Shown: positions 9,749-19,300 of the stretch, piece by piece | Numbering within the stretch: position 1 is the stretch's first letter | Layout of the letters: every line of letters begins with the position of its first letter | NCBI GenBank assembly: GCA_015852425.1 | Contig: JAAAIG010000026.1 | Coordinates: forward strand, 46,584-77,511 | Origin: Gryganskiella cystojenkinii | Taxonomy: Eukaryota; Mortierellomycota; Mortierellomycetes; Mortierellales; Mortierellaceae | Length of the DNA stretch: 30,928 nt | Direction: 5' to 3' | Notes under the pieces: model-generated | What the model was told of the DNA's origin: nothing | The model's input: the letters and a program-made list of their open reading frames with translations, nothing else | Databases searched by the model: none | Position numbers and translations under genes: made by a program

Positions 9749-10785
9749 CCCAAACCCTTCCTCAAAAAAGGGTGATTCTCAGGGACCAGCGGATCACGTT
9801 GTGGTGTCTCCTTTCGTTATGTTATTCATTTTTTTGTGTCCTCCCTAAAGTTTTTCCTTCCTTCTTTCTTCGCAAAGAGAACGAGAATTCAAGCTCGCCC
9901 ATTTTTGAGGCGGAGACCATGGCTGTTAGTCAAAAAATAAAACAAAAAAAGCAGCGCTGTTTTTTCTTTCTTTAGAACAAGACAAAGAGTACGAAAGAAA
10001 GAATAAGAATATGGCTGTTGTTTTGGTCGTGTGGGGTGTCAAATGCAGACGTTTCTGTAGTCTATCAGAGCGGAACAGCAATTTTTTTTCTTGACGAACG
10101 CCCAAACAGCTCCTGGTTGGTTCAGGGTCGTCACCAAAACAAAAGAAAGAGCAGAGGCACGCGAGCAAAATTGCCATCTGGGTCTTTTGCTGCAGACTTG
10201 TAAATTGCAAAAAAAAACCTTGAACAGATTTTGCGAGCACCTTTTTGAAGTTGGATGGGCGTAACATAAAAATAAAAAAAGCCTTTGCAGGGTCCGTTGG
10301 ACCTCCCTATCCCTGTCATTGGACAGAATCTCATGTTCCCCCGTCTTTGTTTCTTGTCCAAACTCGAACTGCGATAGGCCAATGATCTGAGGTACCATCA
10401 GTTTATGCATATGTGATGGGATAATTGTGGAGAGGCAGGCTTTCTCTTTTTATGATTCGCATATAGGACTTGAACCCTGTAAGCGTCTCACTTTTAGCGC
10501 AGGCCATTTCTTCCTTGACGAGGCAGATGCGTAGACCGACCACACTATCAGCATTCGGGAAAGACCCAGGGTACTTTGAAAAGCTTTGTATTAGAACAAG
10601 GCGGAACGCGCCTTTGTTATTTGTCGATTTTTTTTGTTCTCAAGTCTACGAAAGAACGAATGGAGGCAAACAATGATATGAACGAAAGAATGTCTATCCT
10701 ACAAATATTATTATTAGAGTAGTGCTCTTTTTCAAAGGAACGAAGTTATGGGAAACAAAGAAGGCTACTTTTTTTCCGTGCTGGA
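9749..10785. other. Convergent intergenic region
   Basis: About 1 kb between the doubtful ORF and the 3' end of the minus-strand disordered-protein gene. It has AT-rich runs and several open frames of low complexity. A tRNA-like B box near 10466-10476 (minus strand) is the only recognisable element. No gene can be supported. Confidence 0.5.
10458..10547 (-). other. tRNA-like remnant (A-box- and B-box-like sequences)
   Basis: On the minus strand, TAGTGTGGTCGG (10547-10536) resembles a Pol III A box and can form a D-arm with ACGC further on. GGTTCAAGTCC (10476-10466) matches the B-box consensus GGTTCRANYCC. The spacing is about 27 bases longer than in an intronless tRNA. The T stem and acceptor stem do not pair properly with a 7-base loop, and the anticodon arm lacks U33. 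It may be a decayed tRNA, a tRNA-derived SINE fragment, or coincidence. Confidence 0.2.
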
Positions 10786-12825
10786 TCAAGAGACCACGGA
10801 TAAAACACGGGATGGATCACGTTGTTCCATCTTGTTGTTGGCTGGGAATGGTTGTTGCGTTTGCTCTATTGTTTGTGTTTGTTGAGCTGGTCCAAAACCC
10901 TTGACCTGATCAAGCGACGCAAACACAGACTCGACCCAATCCTTTGTCGCAGGTGACACGGGCTCTTCATCTTCTTCCTCATCGACATCAAGTGTAAGAA
11001 GGCCACTAGTCATGGTTGTCCTTGCACTTGTATTCGTTGTCACCAGGGTAGGATCCGTGATCAGCGGTGGAGGTGGTAGGGGTTTCTTGGTGCTGTTGTT
11101 ACCGGTCAGCACGCGCGGTGAGGGACTCAAGGACGTGACTGATCCCGTGTGCAGTTGTTGTGTTCGAGAGTTACGCCTGCTTCTAGATCGGATACCTCCG
11201 GCATTACTTTCAGAGATGGAGGGCATCAAACCCGTTGACGGTGTGCCTGGTATCCTGGACTTGACCCTGAACAGGTTCGGAATCACGGACGCGGACATGA
11301 CATGGGACGCTCGGTGTTCTGGCAACTCGAGCGTAAAACTTGCAAAGGAATGTGTGATGTTGGTCATGGAATAATTGTAATCGAGTTGATACGGACTATT
11401 TGCCTCCCTTCGGAATTGGCCTCCACTTGCTCCATTTCCAACTGCTAGACCAGTACTACTACTACCACCACCCGGTGTTGTTTGTTGTCCGGTTTGTCCT
11501 GGTCGAGAAATGTTGTTACTGCGGTTTTGAGGGGAATGACCCTGGAGGTCCCGTTCTGATATGATATCATACGACGACGAGGTCGACAACGAGGGCGGAG
11601 TCAAGGTCGTGCCAACAGGGCAAGGAGGCAATTCCTTTCCCAAGGCCGCGGCCAGGATAGCCTGTTCCCGCGTTTTTCGAGCGCGCGAGAATCGTTTCTT
11701 GAGCGTACTGCCACTGCTACCATGCGTATTATTGTTGGTTGTGGTGGAAGGGCTTCCACTACGAGAGGATCGATGATGAGAGGAAGACCGATGTCGTTCT
11801 GCATATCCCAGTCTTAAGGAGTGCATGATACTCTCTTCCAACAAATTCCTCCTCCACACATGCGATTGGTACTGTTGTTGCTTGTTGCTATTGTTGATCA
11901 GGGTGTTGTTGGGAGTGTGGGGTTGGCTGAGGGAGGCGAAAGATGCATGGGCGTTGGAGGCTTGTTCTTTTTGCGAGGGGGTCTGAGCAGATTTGCTGCC
12001 GTAAGAGGATGAAGAGGTCGTGGTCCGCGTACTGACAGAGTTGGAAGTCGACAGAGTCGGTGAACGACCCCTTGGCACCTCATTCTCCATACGGACAGAA
12101 GCATAACGACGGTCGTTGTCGGTTGAGGACGAGCCGACTTGCTGATGTGAATGCTGTGCGTGAAGGCTTGGACTCTGACGGCTTTTATGATCGCGCCCTC
12201 CCTCGCTCGTGGTGCTTCTGTCGCTTCCGTGAGTACCGTTGGTGTGATGACTGTGTTGACTGTGATGACTCTTGGCGCTGCTCCTGTGGGTGCGTTCACT
12301 GCTCTTGCTTTTCCTTCGTCTCTCTTCCGAATCCTTGGCCGATGCATCGAATTGAATATCCCGACTAGTGCGCGTTCCGGGTTGTTGATGCAGTTGACCA
12401 AAAGCAGTATCGTCCGATGTTGGGATCATGACCTCTTGAGTATTTGTCGTTTCGTCAGGACTGATCTTGCCTCCACCGCCACCGGTGCTGCGCGTGAACT
12501 GAAGTGGAGTCAGAATTGGTCTGTTCCCGTCCTCTGACTGGGATTTGCGAGTCTTGGATTCGAAGGAGGAGAGGAGACCGGAGAGGCGTCTTTGAGCAGA
12601 GGAAGGTCGACGGGTTGTGGAGGAGGGTTCTTCCTTTTGAGGGGTTCGGATGGTGTTGTTGTTGGAGTAGTAATAGAGACTGGGATCGATTATGCTTGTG
12701 GAGTCATGGACGTGTGTCGTGTCCTGGGGGTGATCGTTGGAATCGTCTTTGGTGCTGCTCATGCGCCGACCGAGTCTTGTTGAAGTCTTTAGGTAGGATC
12801 GAGTGGATTCAAAGAGTTGTGACAT
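10786..12825 (-). CDS. Large disordered Ser/His/Thr-rich protein of unknown function
   Basis: Intronless, 679 residues; I do not recognise the family. The chosen start is the ATG at 12825. An in-frame ATG at 13011 would add 62 residues encoded by the CT-rich leader, which looks like 5' UTR. Most of the protein is low complexity: Ser/Thr/Asn/Gln-rich, with a His/Ser cluster at about 186-199, a Gly run near 115 and a KKPLPPPP proline segment near the C terminus that could bind an SH3 domain. Two segments stand out as ordered: WRRNLLEESIMHSLRLGY (324-341), and a basic-to-hydrophobic stretch at 375-401 (LKKRFSRARKTREQ then AILAAALGKELPP). A short acidic patch (DVDEEEDEE) and WVESVFASLDQVKG lie near the end. 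Basic, RS-like and phosphorylatable segments suggest a signalling or scaffold role, but nothing fixes a function. Confidence 0.75.
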   Translation of the reverse strand: MSQLFESTRSYLKTSTRLGRRMSSTKDDSNDHPQDTTHVHDSTSIIDPSLYYYSNNNTIRTPQKEEPSSTTRRPSSAQRRLSGLLSSFESKTRKSQSEDGNRPILTPLQFTRSTGGGGGKISPDETTNTQEVMIPTSDDTAFGQLHQQPGTRTSRDIQFDASAKDSEERRRKSKSSERTHRSSAKSHHSQHSHHTNGTHGSDRSTTSEGGRDHKSRQSPSLHAQHSHQQVGSSSTDNDRRYASVRMENEVPRGRSPTLSTSNSVSTRTTTSSSSYGSKSAQTPSQKEQASNAHASFASLSQPHTPNNTLINNSNKQQQYQSHVWRRNLLEESIMHSLRLGYAERHRSSSHHRSSRSGSPSTTTNNNTHGSSGSTLKKRFSRARKTREQAILAAALGKELPPCPVGTTLTPPSLSTSSSYDIISERDLQGHSPQNRSNNISRPGQTGQQTTPGGGSSSTGLAVGNGASGGQFRREANSPYQLDYNYSMTNITHSFASFTLELPEHRASHVMSASVIPNLFRVKSRIPGTPSTGLMPSISESNAGGIRSRSRRNSRTQQLHTGSVTSLSPSPRVLTGNNSTKKPLPPPPLITDPTLVTTNTSARTTMTSGLLTLDVDEEEDEEPVSPATKDWVESVFASLDQVKGFGPAQQTQTIEQTQQPFPANNKMEQRDPSRVLSVVS

Positions 12826-13525
12826 TGTTTCGTGAGAGGAGAGGAGGGAAGAAGAATCGGAAAAGGAGGGGTAAATGAAATGAATGTAGAGAATAAATGT
12901 TTTTCTTGAAGAGAAATATAAAGTATTATAGTGGGGGCGGGGCGGTTGGCAGGATTTAGTTGTTGAAATAGAAGAAAGAGAGAAAAAGAAGAGTCGACGA
13001 CCGCGTGTCAAACGTGCTCTCTTTCTTTATCAGGATGTGCGGTCGGGCAGTGCAGTGCTCTGCGTCTCTGTGTTTGTGGTTGATGAACAAAGCAATAACG
13101 TAAAAATCCCAAGGTTCACGGGACAATGGAAAGAAAAAGGTACAGGGTTCTATGAAAGATTAATGTTTGTCTTGTGAAAGGGACACAAAAACAACTAGTT
13201 TGTTGCGGTACACTTGATGTATGATGTCGTGGATTTATGAGCTTTTTCGTTCCTGGGGATAGTTGGTTGATAATTGAAGGGTGTACTATGCAAAGAAGTT
13301 GAAAAAGGGTCGGTGGATCGAGCAGGCGGTCGTAAAATGAAAGAAAGAAAAATCGTGAAAAAGGGTGGGTTGGAATATTGAGTCGTGAGTCGTACTATGT
13401 CATAACAAGGGAGGGCAGGGGAGGCCGTTACAAAAAGAAGAAAAAAGAGAGAGAGAGGGTGAGAGGTCTATCCCGACAGGGAAAGAGAGATGAGGGAATG
13501 GAGGATGAAATGGAGAAAAGAAAAG

Positions 13526-13558
13526 AAAGAGACGAAGGAAAGAGACGAAGGAAAGAGA
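13526..13558 (+). repeat. 13-base purine-rich tandem repeat
   Basis: AAAGAGACGAAGG occurs at 13526-13538 and again at 13539-13551, and a third partial copy starts at 13552. It lies inside a longer GA-rich tract upstream of the minus-strand gene. Confidence 0.65.
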
Positions 13559-14010
13559 GAGATGCGAAATGACGAAAGAGGAGCGATTGTCTCTGTTCAT
13601 TCCCACTCTCGAGGTCGCAGACTCGAAGGAATCTGTTTCTATCTCAGAGATGAAAATAGACAGAGAGAGCAGAAGAGATCGGAAATGAATTGCAGCAAGA
13701 AGCAGAGCCCTATTCTTCCTTCGACAACCCCAGCCAGTTGACTCGCCCAATGTCTTTTTATGAGAGATTTTATTTTTTGCTGTGCCCATGGTGATGTCCC
13801 AGACTAGGAAAGAAAGGTCTTAGAGAGAGAAGTCGTGGAGCGTCACATGGTGGAGCCAAATCATCTCTTTCTTTCGGGATGGGACAACCGTGGTGCTCTC
13901 TTGCTCTTGAAGAACCATGGTTAATTGACATTCGGTTGCTCACTCCTCCCAGAGAGGCGCGATAGATAGACGGACGCGTCGATCAAGCTGGTGCTTGCTT
14001 TAATGATTTG

Positions 14011-14016
14011 CACGTG
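14011..14016. promoter_or_regulatory. CACGTG E-box upstream of CDC37
   Basis: A palindromic CACGTG (in GCACGTGACC) lies about 120 bases before the CDC37 start. This is the site type bound by bHLH factors such as Cbf1 or USF in fungi. Position and palindrome fit a promoter element; use is not shown. Confidence 0.4.
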
Positions 14017-14133
14017 ACCCGAAACTTTTTCGAGATTCTTCTTTATTCATTGCGTTTCTCATCCTCTTCTCGCATCTTCGAACCAGAAACCACCCCAAGG
14101 ACAACTCTCTTCGTAACACACACAGGATCAACC

Positions 14134-15959
14134 ATGTCTGCCATCAACTACTCCAAGTGGGACGACCTCGAGATCTCTGATGACTCTGACATTGAGTGCC
14201 ATCCCAACGTAATGCATCTGCCAACGACCCTTTTTATGTGATTATGCAAACAAAAAAGACAGCATGGGCGCGAGACAGAGGGGAGGGTGCTCACAAGCGA
14301 GACCTCTCTGCTATGCTTCTTTTTTTGTTATATTTACACTCTTTATTCTCTAACATTATTCGCCCATGTAACCAAAACTTGCATATTTGTTCTATCTAGG
14401 TCGATAAACGTTCAATGATCAAATGGAAACAGGAGCAGATTCACCGGGAGCGTGACGCCCGTCGGACAAAGATCGTCGCCCTGAAGCACGAGGCAGAGAC
14501 GCTCAAGAAGCAACTGGACAGGATAGAAAAGACTGCACCCTCGGCCGATCTTGAAAAGAAGTATAACGAGACCTTGGACCAGCTGCAAAAGCTGGAAAAG
14601 ATCGAAAATAAGAAGTTGACCTCAGACAAGCTCGTTACTGGATTCGACAAGACTGTAAGGATGGAGTATATTGCAGGAGGACGACTACGATGATTCATTG
14701 TCGTGGGACGCATTGATGCTCCCTTTGTCATTAACGATCTTACTAACCATCATGTTTGCTTTTTATCTGGTATTGATCTCATGAAAAATTGAAGGCTGTC
14801 ACAAAGTCCACTCCTGCACCCAAGGAACCCGTCAAGACCCCCAAGAAAGTTGTTGAGAAGACCAAGGTCATCGAGACCCTCAACCCCGGCAGCTCTGTAA
14901 GCGTCCACAAGTGTTATCAAGGTTATATTGTTCATGTTTTAGCCGAATTATTGATACTCTTATGCTAATCTCATTTACGATATTCTTTTTTTTAAAAAAA
15001 TCTTTTAGGGTGGAGTTTCTGCAGCTGAAAAGGCCAAGGCCGCTGCTCCTGCTGCTGAAGCATCGGCAAGCAAAGCCAAGGCGACCGAGTCGGACGAGGA
15101 TTCTGATTCTGAGGATGAGGTCGAGGTCTCTGAGGCTGCCGCAGAATTCTCACGTACTAAGGGCTTTGACGCGTCTCTGATCTATATCTCAAAGCATCCC
15201 TACCTCGCAACTCAAAAATATTCGGACGAGATCATGGCTCAGGCGTTCAAGTCCCAGATTTCGGGTGATGAAGCCTATGCCCAGAACTGTGTTCATCAGG
15301 CCTTGATTCTTCAATATTGCGCACAGCTTGGCAAGGATGGCGTCAGTCTCTTCTTCCACAGGTAAAGCAATGGCATGAAAAGATATTCAGGAATAATAGC
15401 GCGGGAAAAAAGGAAAGGGTTTTGACTAACACCTCTTTTTATATTTTCCTCGCAATGACGTGATCTCTCCCATAGAATCCGTGACAACTCTCACGCGGCA
15501 TTGAAGATTTTCCAAAACGACTGGAAGGATACGTATAACCGAATCAAGGAACGCTGCAAGGTCATGGCCCAAGAGCGTCCCGAACTGGCCTCTCAAAGTG
15601 GAGTTGAGACGATTCAATTGCAGGCTGCGGATCCTGGTACACAGATTCATATTATGGGACCACCCGAGGATGCAGATCCCAAGATTCACGAGATCTTTGC
15701 CGCGCTTCCAGAGGATTTCCAGGAGGCGATTGTGTCGGGTTCGTTGGAGAATGTGAACAAATCTCTGGGAAACATGAGCGTAGAGTTGGCAGAGGAGGTC
15801 GTGAGGGTCTGTAACCAAGTCGGGTTCTTGAGCATTGAGGGCGACATCATTGATACGATCAAGGGCGAGACGATTGAAGGCCGGGAAGCCGAGATGGCTG
15901 CTGCCGCGGCCGCGGCCGCTGCGGAAGGAGCAGGAGGAGAAAAAACTGAAGGCGCATAG
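14134..15959 (+). CDS. CDC37: Cdc37, Hsp90 co-chaperone for protein kinases
   Basis: Five exons (14134-14208, 14400-14654, 14795-14896, 15009-15361, 15476-15959) give 422 residues, with all junctions in phase. The N terminus reads INYSKWDDLEISDDSD...HPNVDK, nearly identical in pattern to yeast and human Cdc37. It includes the acidic SDDSD site, where Ser15 matches the CK2-phosphorylated Ser13 of human Cdc37 needed for kinase-client binding. Residues 26-110 are the long coiled-coil kinase-binding helix. Residues 111-188 are a Lys/Ala/acidic linker. Residues about 190-350 are the Hsp90-binding middle domain (FSRTKGFDASLIYI, then the HR/IRDNSHAALKIF junction and ALPEDFQEAIVSGSLENVN). The tail is Ala-rich. 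Length is between human (378) and yeast (506). The protein delivers kinases to Hsp90 in the cytosol. TFC4 follows 408 bases downstream on the same strand. Confidence 0.97.
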
Positions 15960-16367
15960 TCTGTTGGATCTGCTTTTGCTTTTCAACAGCTCACAAGAAT
16001 AATAACAATTTTTCATTGCACGTTTTTTCTGTATTGAAAACAAGTGAGAAACTTGTTGCGGATCAAATTTTAAAAAAAAGACTGTGTTTACTTGTATTTT
16101 TGAAGTTGAAGGAAACATTCTCAAGGTGTCCTTGAGTGGAGGTTGATGACTGAGGTTCTCAAAAAAACCACTGCAAAGAAGAGTCAAATCCCGTGACTTT
16201 GTGACTTTTTTTATTTTTGAGAAGTCAGTGGCGTGCAACGCGGATGAAGGTTTGGGCACAAGAAAAAAGGACTCTTTGAGTACTCTCCCTTTTCACCCAC
16301 CTTCCCTTTGTGCCATCAAAAGGAATCAATCAAAAAAGGCGTGGCAACAACGAAAACAAAGACAGGA
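15960..16367. other. CDC37-TFC4 intergenic region with two short hairpins
   Basis: 408 bases that must hold the CDC37 3' UTR and the TFC4 promoter. Two perfect 7-base-pair hairpins occur. One is AACAAGT/ACTTGTT at 16039-16045 and 16051-16057, with a 5-base loop. The other is CTCAAGG/CCTTGAG at 16120-16126 and 16130-16136, with a 3-base loop. No coding region is seen. Confidence 0.5.
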
Positions 16368-19300
16368 ATGGATTCCAACAGTGGCAAGGCTCAGGTCGCT
16401 GGAGGCAGTCAATCCACCAATGGTCAAGCCCAAGACCTTTCTCAGGACCAGATCCTTCAAAATCTAGAAGCCTCTCACAGACAAGCACATGCTGCTCCCA
16501 ATCCGGTCCATAACCCACTCATGACACGCGTCAATCAAAACTCGGCCGAGTTGGCTCAACTTGCCGCTGTCGGCGTTCAAGGGATTCAGGCCCCCTCTGT
16601 GATTGGAGACTACGTCGGTCTGTCGAATGGGTCGAATGCTCGACCCCAACAAGTTCAGGACATGAACGACACATTACGGGATATCCGACTGGGCGTCGAC
16701 GACGACGACGAGGCCAACGAGCTCGATGACGATGAGGACGATGTCACCATGGACTTCACCCCTGTCGGTAGTTCCGCCAACGGAGCCTCCTCCTCCTCCA
16801 CGGGTCCCGTGTCAATGGACCTGATGGCTGTAGCCTCTGCTGTCGACCCGAAAGGACTGATGGCCATGACTGGTCAAGAGTAAGAGTCAGTCCTTTTTTT
16901 TTTAAAAAAAAAAAAAAAATGTTCAGATTACTTACCAATCCATATGTCTATCCCCCTGCCGAATTAGTTCTTGGGACTCAGCAAATGTCCCAATCGCGGA
17001 TCAAAATGATGACGACGATGATGTCGCTGAGGAGTTCGACCAGGATCTGTATGAGGAAGACGAGGACGAACTCGACCCCAACGACCCTGCGATGCAAGAG
17101 CTTGGGTTCGCTCTTCAGCCAAAGTCAAAGCGAATGAAGAAAAAGGAGAGAAGAGTATGTTTGATGCCTTTTTTTTGTTTCGTCTTGTTCGACCTGAGGT
17201 TTCTCATAAGGAAAGTACAGGTGCTAATCTCTCTCTGGTCTTCAATCTTTTGAATCTGAACAGACTCAGCAAGATATAATTCTCGATCCCGAAGTGCAAA
17301 ATTTACTAGGAAGGGCCAACTTGGCGTATGTGACAAAGGACTTTAACGAGGCGGTCGAGCTCTACCAACAAGTCATTGTCAAAGACCCCAAGATCCCACA
17401 AGCATGGCTCAACATGGGTGAGATCCAAGAAGATCTCGGAAACAAGGACAAGGCTATTCAACTGAAGCTTGTTGCTGCACATTTACGACCCAAAAACAGC
17501 AAACTCTGGAAGGACCTCGGACGATCATCAAAGTACAGAAAAGGAAAAAAATGATACTGTACGTCTCAAGTGCTGCCCAAAATGCATCAGTGACATTCTA
17601 ACATGGTTTAACACATCATTTCCTATAGAAACTTGGAATTCAACCAACAGGCGCTGTATTGTTTCACCAAGGCTTACGCCGCCGACAGAACCGATATGGA
17701 TGCGCTCTGGGATCGTTCATGGATGCAGGCCGTCATGGGTCAGCCTGAGAAAGCCATCAGAGGATACCTGTCCCTGCTCAAAACAAGACCTCACTATATG
17801 CCGGCACTGGAGGAGATTGTAAAGCTGTATAGTTCACAGAGTCAGGACAACAAGAAATATCAAGAAAACATGCACCGAGCCTTGGAGATGTACGAAGCTG
17901 CCTACCTCCACTATTCCTCCATGCCAGATCAGTATGCGAACAGCGATGATCCGTTCGCAGCCCCAACCAAGGAGGATCAACCATTTAGTTACTCGGCTCT
18001 TAACATTCTGAGCGACTTGTACATCATGTTTGAAGAGTACGAGAAGCCACTTCAGATCATCAAGACCTGGTCCAGACGACTTCAGAGACGGTCGCATCAG
18101 ACTTACTGGGACGAATACACGGACGACAGAGAGTTTGAAACTGACGATTTTGATGAAGAGCTGCAGTCGTCCCTGGGGGATCGCCGGACGAGAGGATTGC
18201 CGATCGATTTGCGAGTCAAGATCGGAACCTGTCGACTGATGTTTGAAGAGGTCAAGGAGGCCAAGGTAAGAAGGAAATTGAAAACAGTCGAGCAACAGCA
18301 TTTACACAAACCTCAGACTGAAATGAAGTGATACGATCGTAACTGTCATTTACTGGTTCACTTTAGGTCCAATTCAGATATTTGTGGAAATGTTCCGTCG
18401 AGGATTTTCCCGATCTTTACGAGAACATTGCAGAGCTATATGTACAGAAGCAGATGTGGAAGGACGGATATAATGTCATTCGTGCGATGCTGCAGTTCGA
18501 CGAGCTGGACACCCCAAAGACATGGATCATGGCGGGCGAGTGTCTTCGAAACATGAATCGAACAAGCGACGCCAAGCATTACCTGGAACAAGGTCAGTAT
18601 TTGTTGCGGAGCTAATTGGTTTTGATGGTAGTCGACACGGGTGAGCAATGAACTGAAAAGATACATGATCCTACTTTGCTTCATTATTGTAGCTCATCAG
18701 GCTGATCCGACCAACTTGAGCGTGAACTTGTTGCTCGCCGAAGTCTATGAAGAATTGGGCAATTTCCCTCAAGCTCTTACTCTGGCCAATTATGGTAAGG
18801 ACAAACGAACTCTGGGCAGCGTGGTAAAATGAACATCAGCCTAGGAAATGAAACACTTACTTTTAATCTTTTATTTGCTCAACCAGTTCGAAAAGTCAAC
18901 GAAGAGAAGATGGCTGAGACTGAACGGAAGCGCAGGGAGATCAAGAAGCTCCGAGATGCCAAACTGGGCAGGGACACCTCAGAATACACCGCTGCACCAC
19001 CGACTGTTCCTATGGACCCTGATTATCCCGGTTACAGACAACTTGCTCCACGTGGTTTAGATCCGATGCAGATCGCTGCCCGAGAAGCCTTCGAGAGAAT
19101 CCGCAGGTCCGGACTAGGCACTGGAGGATATGGCAACGAGGACAGAGATCGCGACATGCGGTTACTCAAGGCGATGCGCGAGCAAGAACGGGCCGAGAGA
19201 GTCAAGGCTCAGAAATCAACACCCACCGACCTCGAAGTGGCAGAACTGTTCAATCGCCTCGACGTCATCTTTGTACGAATCGACGAAGTGGAACGGTCTC

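Larger units (their letters stand above)
12826..14133. promoter_or_regulatory. Divergent promoter region between the disordered-protein gene and CDC37
   Basis: 1.3 kb. GA-rich DNA at about 12830-12990 and 13420-13580 is CT-rich on the minus strand, as in the other leaders, and probably belongs to the minus-strand gene. The right end (about 14035-14133) is the CT/CA-rich leader of CDC37, with an E-box at 14011. Purine-rich tandem repeats lie at 13526-13558. I see no gene. Confidence 0.55.

Noticed and set aside
10458..10547. Functional tRNA gene on the minus strand
   Set aside because: The B box fits, but the acceptor and T stems do not pair and there is no proper anticodon loop. It is kept only as a remnant.
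11898..12401. 167-codon minus-strand ORF, and several plus-strand ORFs of 100-130 codons across 11012-12878
   Set aside because: All lie inside the 679-codon gene. Its simple Ser/Thr/His composition keeps other frames open.
12826..13011. 62-residue N-terminal extension of the disordered protein from the ATG at 13011
   Set aside because: The added residues are encoded by leader-like CT-rich DNA and differ in composition from the rest. The ATG at 12825 is preferred, though not proven.
15426..16259. 277-codon minus-strand ORF antisense to the last CDC37 exon
   Set aside because: The opposite strand encodes the conserved Hsp90-binding part of Cdc37, and the antisense product has no recognisable order.
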